DNA of 64,000 nt. It comes from Methanobacterium_D oryzae (GTDB taxonomy: Archaea > Methanobacteriota > Methanobacteria > Methanobacteriales > Methanobacteriaceae). The translations under genes were made by a program, and so were the position numbers. Each line of letters starts with the position of its first letter. Position 1 is the first letter of the stretch. Positions 15,633 through 24,715 of this stretch are shown here, one piece after another. The notes beneath the pieces were generated by a model that did no database searches, had not been told where the DNA came from, and saw only the letters and a program-made list of their open reading frames with translations. The stretch is from positions 248,001-312,000 of the forward strand of contig NZ_JBNPXC010000001.1 in NCBI RefSeq assembly GCF_050433505.1, in the 5' to 3' direction.

Positions 15633-16397
15633 TTAATTTCCATCTATTCTCTTGAATACCACAACTAAACCATTAATATTAGTACTTTTATCTTTAATGG
15701 CTGTGACATTACCATAAACCGGTATTTTAATCCCATTTTTAGATTTTATTATTTCATTAAAGGAACCCGAAATAACATTCTTTTCTAAAATTTCTTTGAG
15801 CCTAGGAACTTCATTAACTATTTTAAATACATCATCTAATTGTTCTCCTATAGCATCTTCCTGTATCCAACCAGTAAGATCTTCAGCAATAGGATTCATG
15901 AATTTGACTTGTTCTTTAGCATCTGTGACTATTATAGCATCATTTACACTTTTTAGTATCGCCTTAAGCCATTGTTCATGATCCCTTAACCTGCGTTCTA
16001 TTTTATGTCTGTAAAGAGTTATTTCAATGGCAGTATGCAATTCACTTTCCTCAAAGGGTTTACGTATAAATCCAAATGGTTCTTTAAGAATAAACCCAGA
16101 TGGCTCTGTTATTTTAGCCCTTTGCACCGTACTAGCATCAGAATAAGCAGTTAAATATATTACAGGCATTCCATAACGTTCTCTAATCATTTCTGCAGCC
16201 TTTATTCCATCCATTTTTCCCTCAAGACGGATATCCATTAGAACAAGGTCTGGTTGGATTTTTCCTGCTTTTTCAACTGCATCTTCTCCAGAAGAAATTA
16301 AATCCGGTACTATATACCCCACACTTTCCAGTGCTCCTTTTAAATCTTCTGCTGTAATCCTCTCATCTTCTACTATCATGATTTTGGATTTTGCCAT
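15633..16397 (-). CDS. Response regulator with PAS domain
   Basis: A 254-residue protein. The receiver domain spans residues 1-125: acidic pocket VEDE, phospho-acceptor Asp55 in LVLMDIRLEG, Thr83 in YLTAYSD, and a Lys-Pro switch. A PAS domain (about 137-250) follows, with LKAILKSVNDAIIVTDAKEQVKFMN. There is no DNA-binding domain, so it probably signals through PAS or protein contacts. Oddity: around the conserved Lys there is a tandem duplication of eight residues, EPSGFILK (98-105) then EPFGFIRK (106-113), before PFEE. Relatives normally have one copy. GGAGGT precedes the ATG. First-transcribed gene order with the kinase genes upstream on the same strand suggests one signalling cluster. Confidence 0.88.
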   Translation of the reverse strand: MAKSKIMIVEDERITAEDLKGALESVGYIVPDLISSGEDAVEKAGKIQPDLVLMDIRLEGKMDGIKAAEMIRERYGMPVIYLTAYSDASTVQRAKITEPSGFILKEPFGFIRKPFEESELHTAIEITLYRHKIERRLRDHEQWLKAILKSVNDAIIVTDAKEQVKFMNPIAEDLTGWIQEDAIGEQLDDVFKIVNEVPRLKEILEKNVISGSFNEIIKSKNGIKIPVYGNVTAIKDKSTNINGLVVVFKRIDGN

Positions 16398-16541
16398 ATT
16401 GTTTTACCTCCATGCCCATAAAATTAATATAAGAACTATCTAATATAAATTAATATTATATTAATGAAGATTAATGTTAACTCTTATATAGCATTTAGTT
16501 TTAATGTAATTTAATTCATCTTTTACATGATTAAATCCTCA

Positions 16542-17975
16542 TTATTTTTGTATAAACGTAATTATGAATTTTGTGCCATTTTCCCTTTCTAAATCTATTT
16601 TACCATTCAATTGTTCTGTTAGGCTATTTACTAACCTTAATCCTAATGATTTAACATTTTTAAATTCAAAATTTTCTGGCAATCCAATTCCATTATCACT
16701 GAATATAAGCCTATATTCATTTTCAGTAATTTGATCAAGTTCAATTTTTATTTTACCCTTTTCTCCATCTCTGAATGCATGTTTTATTGAGTTAGTTAAG
16801 AGTTCATTTATTATAAGGCCACAAGGTATAGCTGTGTTGACACCCAGTGAGATTTTGTCTACTTTTATAATTAAGGATATATTAGAAACAACTCCATATG
16901 AACGGATTAAATCTGTGGTAAAATTATTTATATACTCTTTAAAATCAATTTCTGCAAGATTATCAGATTGATATAATTTTTCATGTATAAGTGCCATTGA
17001 TTTTACACGGTTCTGACTATCTCTAAAGAGTTCAAATGTCTTTTCATCTTCAATAGATCTAGCTTGAAGGCTTAAAAGGCTTGAAATGATCTGCATATTA
17101 TTTTTAACCCTGTGATGAATCTCCCTTATTAATACTTCTTTTTCAGATAATGAGTCTTTAATTACTTTTTCAGCATTTTTACGTTCAGTTATATCCACCA
17201 ACATGGCAATCCCTGCAGGTTTTTCCTTGTAAATAAAGTTTCCTGTCGAAATATCAACCCACATAATTTCTCCTGATTTGGTGATATATCTCACTTCATA
17301 TCTGTTGGGAACTTCTTCGTCTCGTAATCTGGATATTGACATTTCCTTTATCTTTTGCTGGTCATCCAGATGAAAACTTTCCCACATATTTCTTGAATAC
17401 AGCTCTTCCTCACTGTATCCGCTAGCTTTGACAGCATAATCATTTACATATATATTTTTATTTCCTTGATAAACAATGATAGATGCAGGAACATTTTCAG
17501 CCAGTACCCTGAATTTTTCTTCACTTTCCTGTAGGGCTTTTTCCGCTTTTCTACGTTCTCTTCGAACATCTGCTTCTTTTAACTCTCTATTTATAGCAGG
17601 TATAAGTCTAGATAGGTTATCTTTCATGATGTAATCATGTGCCCCTTTTACCATGGCATTAATAGCTATATCTTCCCCTATATTCCCAGATACAATAATA
17701 AAAGGCATATCCAATTTTTTTTCTTTTAATAACTTAAGTGCATCTAATCCATTGAACTTGGGCATTATATAATCTGAAATTACAATATCCCATTCTTCTG
17801 TTTCAAGTGCATTTATCATTTCTTCTGGAGTATCTATTCTTTTAAATAATGGATTATATCCTCCTTGTTTTAATTTACGTATAATTAATAAAGTATCATC
17901 TTCTGAATCTTCAATTATCAATACTTTTAAAGAAATATTCCCCTTGCTTTTATCTGTAAGCGATGATACTTTCAT
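16542..17975 (-). CDS. Hybrid protein: receiver, PAS, HisKA_2-type histidine kinase
   Basis: About 477 residues. Receiver domain: VLIIEDSEDD, phospho-Asp in WDIVISDYIMP, Lys in DYIMKDN. PAS domain: RVLAENVPASIIVYQ through the PAC motif GIAMLVDITERK. The kinase core has the HisKA_2 H-box EIHHRVKNNMQIISSLLSLQ and a HATPase_c domain (IINELLTNSIKHAF, FSDNGIGLP, GLRLVNSLTEQL). It is a soluble cytoplasmic sensor. The frame runs to TTG 17993, but ATG 17975 follows a purine-rich GGAAGAGGAAG and is preferred. It can both receive phosphate and autophosphorylate, so it may link the cluster's two kinases. Confidence 0.88.
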   Translation of the reverse strand: MKVSSLTDKSKGNISLKVLIIEDSEDDTLLIIRKLKQGGYNPLFKRIDTPEEMINALETEEWDIVISDYIMPKFNGLDALKLLKEKKLDMPFIIVSGNIGEDIAINAMVKGAHDYIMKDNLSRLIPAINRELKEADVRRERRKAEKALQESEEKFRVLAENVPASIIVYQGNKNIYVNDYAVKASGYSEEELYSRNMWESFHLDDQQKIKEMSISRLRDEEVPNRYEVRYITKSGEIMWVDISTGNFIYKEKPAGIAMLVDITERKNAEKVIKDSLSEKEVLIREIHHRVKNNMQIISSLLSLQARSIEDEKTFELFRDSQNRVKSMALIHEKLYQSDNLAEIDFKEYINNFTTDLIRSYGVVSNISLIIKVDKISLGVNTAIPCGLIINELLTNSIKHAFRDGEKGKIKIELDQITENEYRLIFSDNGIGLPENFEFKNVKSLGLRLVNSLTEQLNGKIDLERENGTKFIITFIQK

Positions 17976-18017
17976 AACTTCCTCTTCCTTCAATTATTTT
18001 CACTATTTCTCTGATAA

Positions 18018-18458
18018 TTAACTAATTGGAGGTACTTCATTCAATATAAGCCAATATAATCCCAAATGACGGACAGTATCCATGAATTGATCAAAATCAA
18101 CTGGTTTTTGAATGTAACTATTTGCATGTGAACTGTAACTTTCAATTAAATCTTTTTCTTCTTTTGATGATGTTAAAATGACTACCGGAATCATTTTTGT
18201 CCGGTTTTCTGATCTTATGCGCTTTAATACCTCAAGACCATCAACTTTTGGAAGTTTCAGATCTAGTAAGATTACTATAGGCATAGTGCTTGTATCCCTT
18301 TCAGCATAAGTACCTGTACCAAAAAGATAATCCAACGCTTCTACTCCATCACGTGCTACTACTATTTCATTTTTAATATTGTTCTTTTTTAAAGCACGTA
18401 TAGTTAAATCTACATCATCCGGATTGTCTTCTACCAACAATATAGCCCCTTCACTCAT
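18018..18458 (-). CDS. Stand-alone CheY-like response regulator (Rcp1 type)
   Basis: A 146-residue single receiver domain: LLVEDNPDDVDLTIRALKK, LDYLFGTGTYAERD, phospho-Asp in IVILLDLKLPKVDG, Thr in VVILTSSKEE, Lys in SYIQKPVDFDQF. The YLFGTGTY insert and the end LGLYWLILNEVPP are typical of Rcp1-like partners of phytochrome-type kinases. It is encoded 9 nt downstream of the CHASE4 kinase, its likely phosphodonor. GGTGAT precedes the ATG. Confidence 0.92.
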   Translation of the reverse strand: MSEGAILLVEDNPDDVDLTIRALKKNNIKNEIVVARDGVEALDYLFGTGTYAERDTSTMPIVILLDLKLPKVDGLEVLKRIRSENRTKMIPVVILTSSKEEKDLIESYSSHANSYIQKPVDFDQFMDTVRHLGLYWLILNEVPPIS

Positions 18459-18467
18459 TTTATCACC

Positions 18468-20759
18468 TTAATTATCTTTATTTTCCCCTAATATGAAATA
18501 AAACGTTGCACCTTCATTTACCTTTCCTTCAGCCCATATCTGTCCACCATGTCGATGAACGATACGTTGTACGGTTGCCAACCCTATTCCATTTCCAGGA
18601 TATTCATCCACATTATGGAGACGCTGGAAAGGATTAAAAAGTTTATTAGCATATTCCATATTAAAGCCAGCCCCATTATCCTTTACATAATATGCTTTTT
18701 GGCCATTATAATCAACTTTACCAAATTCTATCTTTGCTTTTTTGCATTTACTTGTAAATTTCCATGCATTATTCAATAAATTTTCTAACATAACCCTCAA
18801 AAGTTTAGCATCTCCCCTTACCACAATTCCATCTTCAATTTTAAATTTCACATTGCGTTGTGGCCACGTAAATTCAAGTTCTTTTTGGATATTAATAGCT
18901 ATTTTACTTAAATCTACGTATTCATAATTTATTTCACTGCGTGTCAGACGGGAAAGGTTAAGAAGATCATCTATAAGCTGTGCCATACGTTGACTAGCCA
19001 TTCTTACACGGCTTAAATATTCTTTACCTGTTTCATCCAGATCATCATTAAAATCTTCTAAAATAGCCTGGCTAAACCCATCAATACTCCTAAGAGGAGC
19101 TCTTAAATCATGAGAAACCGAATAACTAAATGATTCAAGTTCCTTATTTATTGTTTCAAGTTCAACAGTTCTCTTTTTTAAATCTTCATTAAGATCTCTA
19201 ATTCTTTTTTCTGCTTTTTTATGTTCAATAATTTCATTTTCTAATTGTTTAGTAGTATCTTTCAATTCCTTTGTCCGTTCTTCTACCATTTTCTCTAAAT
19301 GATCACGATATTTTTTAAGTTCCATTTCTGTTCGTTTTAAATTAGTTATATCTCTTGAAATACCTAAAACCGCATTTATATTACCAATATCTCCCTTAAG
19401 AGGTATTAATGATGTATAAAACCATTTTTCATTATTTCCGGATTTCATTTTATTTTCAACATAGTGTGAATTACCTTCTCTAAACGTTTTTTCTATACTA
19501 TATTTTAACCTGTCTGAAATTTCACTTATAAATAAAATATCTACATTTTTACCAATTATACTCTCCATTGGATGTTCTAACTGTTCTGCTGTCCATTTAT
19601 TTGCATAAATAAAGCGTTTATTCTGATCCAGCATAAATATCATATCTTGAGCTGCTTCTGCCAGTAATCTATATCCTTTTTCACTGATTTTTAATTCATG
19701 TTGGGATTTTTCAAGTGCAGAAAGCATATTATTAATAGATTTAGCCAGGCTAGATAATTCATCATCTTTTTTTACTGGTATTCTTGTAGATAAATCGTCG
19801 CTTTTACCTATCTCACTAACTTTCACACTCAGTTTTGTGAGCCTTGAAAGAACAAATTTGTCCAGATATAAGAGTATGACAATTCCAAATACAATTCCAA
19901 CTATTAAAATTGATGCAAATGAATACAACAAGCTTTCCTGACCTTGATTATATATATCTCTCGGCATATCTATTTTTAACATTAAAACAGGTTTTCCGTT
20001 AATATCTTTTAAAATAGAAGATCCTTCAACTATATCTTCACTTAAAGAATTTACATAAATAGGTACAGAACCATATAATGAATAATTGGTGTTATTTATT
20101 TTTATATTAGCATTTGAATTATTAATTTGACTTATAGTAATCGGTAATTTGGTAATTTGACTTAAATGTTGTATTTCTGCTTGATTAAGATAACGGCCCA
20201 TAATTAATGTCCCTTTAGCAGGCCCCTTTTCATTACTGGTTAAAATTGGACGAGAAACAATTAGCATTGGCCCTTCAGGGAGCATTATTATTCCACTGGT
20301 GTTATTTACATTTGAATGATTTAAAAGAAATTTATTTGATAGCATATACTCGTTTAATGTATTTGAAATTAGTATTTCTTTTTTTGTTTTCAGATCAAAT
20401 GCTTTTTCAGCTATTATTTTGCCTGATGAGTCAATATATATCATAATATTAATATTTGAATGTGAAAATGTCTCATCTACAAGGTTTGAACTTATATATT
20501 CTGAATTGTTATTTTGAATAAAAATATATGTGTCATCCCATGAAGCCCAGTCGTGAGCAAAACTATCCAAATCAGATATGTCATTGGATAATGCATTTAA
20601 TGCTCTTTCTACATTTTGTTGCATATTTTGATTTTCTAAATTAACAAAATTAGTCATGACAATAAATTGTGAGGTAACAAACAAGATTATAATTAAAAAA
20701 AGTAAAGTTGTTGCAGTAATCATTAATGTGTTTTTACGTAAGTTCATGGTACATCCCAT
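18468..20759 (-). CDS. Membrane sensor histidine kinase (CHASE4-HAMP-PAS-HisKA-HATPase)
   Basis: A 763-residue kinase. Transmembrane helix 1 (about 12-33) is followed by an extracellular domain of some 230 residues with the CHASE4-like LNALSNDISDLDSFAHDWASWDDTY, then TM2 (about 275-297), HAMP, a PAS domain (YRLLAEAAQDMIFMLDQ to ISRDITNLKRTE), a long coiled coil (MVEERTKELKDTTKQLENE), the H-box SYSVSHDLRAPLRSIDGF, and a HATPase domain (LENLLNNAWKF, VKDNGAGF, GNGIGLATVQRIVHRHGG). It senses an external signal, ligand unknown. An in-frame ATG 12 nt later is an alternative start. The downstream Rcp1-like regulator is the likely partner. Confidence 0.92.
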   Translation of the reverse strand: MGCTMNLRKNTLMITATTLLFLIIILFVTSQFIVMTNFVNLENQNMQQNVERALNALSNDISDLDSFAHDWASWDDTYIFIQNNNSEYISSNLVDETFSHSNINIMIYIDSSGKIIAEKAFDLKTKKEILISNTLNEYMLSNKFLLNHSNVNNTSGIIMLPEGPMLIVSRPILTSNEKGPAKGTLIMGRYLNQAEIQHLSQITKLPITISQINNSNANIKINNTNYSLYGSVPIYVNSLSEDIVEGSSILKDINGKPVLMLKIDMPRDIYNQGQESLLYSFASILIVGIVFGIVILLYLDKFVLSRLTKLSVKVSEIGKSDDLSTRIPVKKDDELSSLAKSINNMLSALEKSQHELKISEKGYRLLAEAAQDMIFMLDQNKRFIYANKWTAEQLEHPMESIIGKNVDILFISEISDRLKYSIEKTFREGNSHYVENKMKSGNNEKWFYTSLIPLKGDIGNINAVLGISRDITNLKRTEMELKKYRDHLEKMVEERTKELKDTTKQLENEIIEHKKAEKRIRDLNEDLKKRTVELETINKELESFSYSVSHDLRAPLRSIDGFSQAILEDFNDDLDETGKEYLSRVRMASQRMAQLIDDLLNLSRLTRSEINYEYVDLSKIAINIQKELEFTWPQRNVKFKIEDGIVVRGDAKLLRVMLENLLNNAWKFTSKCKKAKIEFGKVDYNGQKAYYVKDNGAGFNMEYANKLFNPFQRLHNVDEYPGNGIGLATVQRIVHRHGGQIWAEGKVNEGATFYFILGENKDN

Positions 20760-21001
20760 TAGGGTTCAGATATAAGTTATTACTCATATCAATTGTTTAT
20801 ATAACTAAATTAATTTCATTACAATATAAATCTTCTTTATTAATACTTCTTATGGTTTTAATATCTAAAAAACTGATTTTTAACCATCTAATTATTAAAA
20901 GGATAAAATTCATCCTTATTTAAAAAATAAAATGGATATTTTCAACTTAAATTTTCAATTTAAATTCTAAAAATAAAAAATATTAAATGCAATTTTAATG
21001 A

Positions 21002-22519
21002 TCATCTGATAATCAATATCTTGTTAATTGCATCTAATACCGCTTCTACACTGGCCATCACTATATCTTCTGTTGTAGACCTACCAGTTGCACGATTTCC
21101 TTCTTTGTCTCCCATTATCACAAACACTTCAGCAAGAGCGTTTGTTCCCCCAGTTATAGCTTCAATATTATATTCTTGAAGTTCTATATCTGCTGTTTCT
21201 CCAACAACGCTCTGTATAGCATTTATAGCTGCATCTACTGGCCCAACTCCCGTTTTAGCGGCTGTTTTTATTTCCCCATCTATGTTAAGTTTTACAGTTG
21301 CTGTAGGCATCACGATATTTCCTGTCATAACAGAGAAACCTTCAAGTTTTACAATTTCTTCTTTGGCCCTTCCAAGAACGCTTTCTGCTAAAGCTTTTAG
21401 ATCTGCATCAGTAACACATTTACCTTTATCTCCAAGAGCTTTAACCTGATCATAAACTTTATTGAACTGTTCAGTGGTTAGTTCTATTCCATATTCATCT
21501 AATTTGGATTTAATTGCTTTTGCACCAGTGTGTTTGCCTAAAACTATTCTTCTTCTGTGACCTACTATTTCCGGAGTGATAGGTTCATAGGTTTCTGCTT
21601 TGGCAAGTACACCGTGAACATGTATTCCTGCTTCATGAGCAAATGCATTTTCCCCAACTATGGCCTTATTTGGAGGTATTTTGACCCCAGTTATTCTTGC
21701 AACAAATTCTGATAGATTTACCAGTGTTTCTGTTTTAAGATTCATCTTAATGCCATATTCTGTAATTAATGACATTACAACTTCTTCTAATGATGCATTC
21801 CCTGCTCTTTCACCTAATCCATTTACAGTTGCATGAACCTGGCTTGCACCTGCTTCCACTGAAACAAGGGAATTTGCTACTGCAAGTCCAAAGTCATCGT
21901 GGCAGTGAACACTTATAGGGACGTTTAAATGCTTGTTAAGATTTTGAATTAACCATTTCATGGATGTTGGAACCATTACTCCAACTGTATCCGGCACATT
22001 TATGTAATCAGCACCAGCATTTTCCACTGCCTTATAGATTTCCTTTAGATATTCAAATTCGGTTCTTGTAGCGTCTTCTGCTGAAAATTCGGCTACAATC
22101 CCATGATCCTTTATGTATTCCACAGCGTCCACTGCTTTGGATAAAATATCCTCTTTATTCATTTTAAGTTTGTATTCTCTGTGAAGCGGGGATGTTCCCA
22201 CAAATGTATGTATATAGTCAATGCCACTGTCAATAGCTGCATCTATGTCTTCTCGTAATACTCTTGCCAAACCACAAAGCTGAGCATCAAGACCCAGTTT
22301 CAGAATTTCACGTGCTGCTTCTTTTTCTCCTGTTGAAGCTGCTGGAAATCCTGCTTCTATTACATTAACACCAAGTTCATCCAGTCTTTTTGCAATTCGT
22401 ATCTTTTCATCTACAGTTATTGCAACTCCTGGTGTTTGTTCTCCGTCTCTTAGTGTCGTGTCGAATATTCTTACCGTTTCCGGTAGATTCATCTCGTTTT
22501 TTACTTTTTCTATATACAT
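21002..22519 (-). CDS. leuA: 2-isopropylmalate synthase
   Basis: A 505-residue alpha-isopropylmalate synthase family enzyme: catalytic barrel with IFDTTLRDGEQTPG, NVIEAGFPAASTGE, HCHDDFGLAVANS and NGLGERAGNASLEEVV, then FAHEAGIHVHGVL, and a C-terminal LeuA dimer (regulatory) domain from about residue 385. The EAGFPAAS segment fits LeuA; methanogen citramalate synthase (CimA) has a different sequence there. Reaction: acetyl-CoA + 2-oxoisovalerate to 2-isopropylmalate, first step of leucine synthesis. CimA or homocitrate synthase (AksA) are less likely; AksA lacks the regulatory domain. AAAGGAGAAA fixes the start. Confidence 0.85.
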   Translation of the reverse strand: MYIEKVKNEMNLPETVRIFDTTLRDGEQTPGVAITVDEKIRIAKRLDELGVNVIEAGFPAASTGEKEAAREILKLGLDAQLCGLARVLREDIDAAIDSGIDYIHTFVGTSPLHREYKLKMNKEDILSKAVDAVEYIKDHGIVAEFSAEDATRTEFEYLKEIYKAVENAGADYINVPDTVGVMVPTSMKWLIQNLNKHLNVPISVHCHDDFGLAVANSLVSVEAGASQVHATVNGLGERAGNASLEEVVMSLITEYGIKMNLKTETLVNLSEFVARITGVKIPPNKAIVGENAFAHEAGIHVHGVLAKAETYEPITPEIVGHRRRIVLGKHTGAKAIKSKLDEYGIELTTEQFNKVYDQVKALGDKGKCVTDADLKALAESVLGRAKEEIVKLEGFSVMTGNIVMPTATVKLNIDGEIKTAAKTGVGPVDAAINAIQSVVGETADIELQEYNIEAITGGTNALAEVFVIMGDKEGNRATGRSTTEDIVMASVEAVLDAINKILIIR

Positions 22520-22623
22520 GAAATATTTCTCCTTTGGTTTGGCAATTGTATAATTGTATTGGAATACCTTAATAAAAAAATATTGATAATTTTCATAATT
22601 GAATTAGAATAAAAATAATGAAA

Positions 22624-23415
22624 TTATGCACCAATACAAAGGCTCAGGAAATTCCTCATACCTGGTGCAAGTCCCAATATAAAGATTGCAAGCTTTAACA
22701 TATTCGCAATGGTCTTATCCTCAACATATTCATCTATTACATACAATGCTGTTAAAATAACCGCTATTTTTAATGGGAACATTACAAATGCAGTTCCCGC
22801 GAGGCTTGTAAGCGCATTTGGAAGCACATGTTGCTCCCCGTAACCATAAAAATCAACTGCAATAAATGTGGAGGATGCATCGAATAGATGTGCTAAAAGA
22901 GCGCTTAAGTTTATTTTACTCTTTAAAAGACTCCATTTATTCCTTAAAAGGATAAAAATTGAAGATATTATCGCCCAAGCACCAATAACTTCAAAAAATG
23001 CAACTAAATCTATATGGTTAATGTTTAGAATATTAGGAACGCATAAAATGGCACCTACAATAATCATCAAGTATCTATAATCAAATTGAGTCTTTTTTTC
23101 CACATAAACTGATACTAAAAGCGTTGCAATTGTAATAAACCCTGTAAAAATATAAATTCCTGGAGTAACCAGTAAATGAATGAGCGGGTAAATTCCATTA
23201 TCTACAAGAGCTCTGGCTGAAGATCCAAAGAATATAAATGGAGTTACAGGTATTATGAGGTCTTTTGGATCTTTTTTAATGTATTTAAACATTTTTATGA
23301 CTAATATAACCACGATTCCAAGTATAATCCCAAATACTACCGTGTTTAGCACCGTATAGCCTGGTTGAAGGTAAAGAAAATTATCCTGAATAAATTTTAA
23401 AATTGAATCAAACAT
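22624..23415 (-). CDS. DUF63 family membrane protein
   Basis: A 263-residue integral membrane protein with seven to eight helices. It resembles the archaeal DUF63 family, with FIFFGSSARALVDNGIYP near residue 60 and LSALLAHLFDASSTFIAVDFYGYGEQHVLPN near residue 170 (conserved His, Asp, Glu). The function is unknown, but the buried polar His/Asp/Glu residues suggest an intramembrane enzyme or transporter. It is a single gene on this strand. Confidence 0.8.
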   Translation of the reverse strand: MFDSILKFIQDNFLYLQPGYTVLNTVVFGIILGIVVILVIKMFKYIKKDPKDLIIPVTPFIFFGSSARALVDNGIYPLIHLLVTPGIYIFTGFITIATLLVSVYVEKKTQFDYRYLMIIVGAILCVPNILNINHIDLVAFFEVIGAWAIISSIFILLRNKWSLLKSKINLSALLAHLFDASSTFIAVDFYGYGEQHVLPNALTSLAGTAFVMFPLKIAVILTALYVIDEYVEDKTIANMLKLAIFILGLAPGMRNFLSLCIGA

Positions 23416-23516
23416 AGATTTAGTAGAAATTTTAATGATTTAAATTTTGTTATATCATTAAATTTAGAATAATTTAACAAAAAATAGAAAAAATTTGAAC
23501 CATAAGCTCAAAAAAT

Positions 23517-23957
23517 TTAAGATATAACATTTACTGGAACTTTTGCTCCCCTTACTACTCTATCGGCAGTACTTCCGAGAATGAGCTTTTCTATACCATG
23601 TTTACCTGATTTTCCCATTATTACTTGATCTATTCCTTCTTCATCTATTGTTTTAAGTATAACATCAGCAGGTTTACCTTCTTTAATCATAGTGATAAGA
23701 TTAACATTTTTACAATGTCCTTCACATTGTGTGTCTTCTAATTTTTGCTTAAATTCTTGAATCTCTTTTTCTCCTTCTTTTTTCAATCCATTTTCTAATT
23801 TTTTCCTTAAATCCTGCTGAGGTAATGCATTCAGATAATCTATATCTATTACATATAAAACTATGATATCTGCACCTAAATCAGCCTCAGCAATAGCATA
23901 TTCTCCTGCCCTATGTGCATTTTCTGAGCCATCTGTAGGCAATAATATTTTTTTCAT
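23517..23957 (-). CDS. Universal stress protein (UspA family)
   Basis: A 146-residue Usp domain: MKKILLPTDGSENAHRAGEYAI, and the ATP-binding-type motif MGKSGKHGIEKLILGSTADRVVRGAKVPV (G-2x-G-9x-G-S/T). It probably binds ATP. The role is stress-related and not specific. GGAGGT precedes the ATG. Confidence 0.92.
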   Translation of the reverse strand: MKKILLPTDGSENAHRAGEYAIAEADLGADIIVLYVIDIDYLNALPQQDLRKKLENGLKKEGEKEIQEFKQKLEDTQCEGHCKNVNLITMIKEGKPADVILKTIDEEGIDQVIMGKSGKHGIEKLILGSTADRVVRGAKVPVNVIS

Positions 23958-24016
23958 GGCCTAACCTCCTAAACATGATCACTTATAATAATTCATTGCA
24001 ATTAATATCTTAAAAA

Positions 24017-24673
24017 TTATATCTTTTTAATCTTTTTATTAATTACTTCTTTTAATATAAGCGGCAAAGGTGTTCTATCTCCAAATACACTGGTTTTTCC
24101 AGATAAAATTCCTTTTAGTATGCTATCAATAGAAAAATCAGCTTCTACTTCTGTTACGCAGCTTCCAATTGCCCCCAAAAAGTGTGCATCACTTGCCCCA
24201 ATTTGTGGTATTCCTCTTTCTTCAGCAAGATTTTTCGCTTTCCAGTTTGAATAACCAAATATATAACGAGAATTTAAAGTTTCCATCGCATCTACATCCA
24301 AATCTTTAATTTTATCACATAAACCTTCTCTGTAACGTACAAATGGATGTGGAGCAATGGCAATTCCCCCCATATCCCTTATTTTTTCGATTGTCTCTTC
24401 AGGAGATAATTTGGGCTTAATTTCCTCTTCAATCCCTAATGCTACAATATGTCCCCTACTGGTGCTTATCTCCATTGCAGGAATTACAATAAAATCATCT
24501 ATGCCTTTTGATTCCTCAATTCCAACTTTTGAACCCCTAATTGAGTTATGATCAGCTATTGCAATTGCATCCAAGCCTATACTTCTTGATTTTTTAATTA
24601 TATCTCTCGGATGAGTTGTTGCATCCCTGGAGTATTTACTATGTATATGTGGGTCTATAATCAGTTGATTCAT
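24017..24673 (-). CDS. PHP-domain metal-dependent phosphoesterase
   Basis: A 218-residue PHP domain: DPHIHSKYSRDATTHPRDI, AIADHNSIRGS, IPAMEISTSRGHIVALGI, IAPHPFVRYREGL, IGASDAHFLGAIGS. The His/Asp/Glu ligands of the trinuclear metal site are all visible. Relatives are 3',5'-nucleotide bisphosphate phosphatases or other phosphoesterases; the substrate is not known here. GAGGATAA precedes the ATG. It is close to the DUF1786 gene (42 nt), on the same strand. Confidence 0.88.
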   Translation of the reverse strand: MNQLIIDPHIHSKYSRDATTHPRDIIKKSRSIGLDAIAIADHNSIRGSKVGIEESKGIDDFIVIPAMEISTSRGHIVALGIEEEIKPKLSPEETIEKIRDMGGIAIAPHPFVRYREGLCDKIKDLDVDAMETLNSRYIFGYSNWKAKNLAEERGIPQIGASDAHFLGAIGSCVTEVEADFSIDSILKGILSGKTSVFGDRTPLPLILKEVINKKIKKI

Positions 24674-24715
24674 CTTATTTATCCTCTAAATTGAATTTAA
24701 TATAATATTAAAATG

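Noticed and set aside
20771..20785. Additional copy of the parA-region repeat (ATAAGTTATTACTCA)
   Set aside because: Only a loose match; it lacks the palindromic second arm TAACTT.
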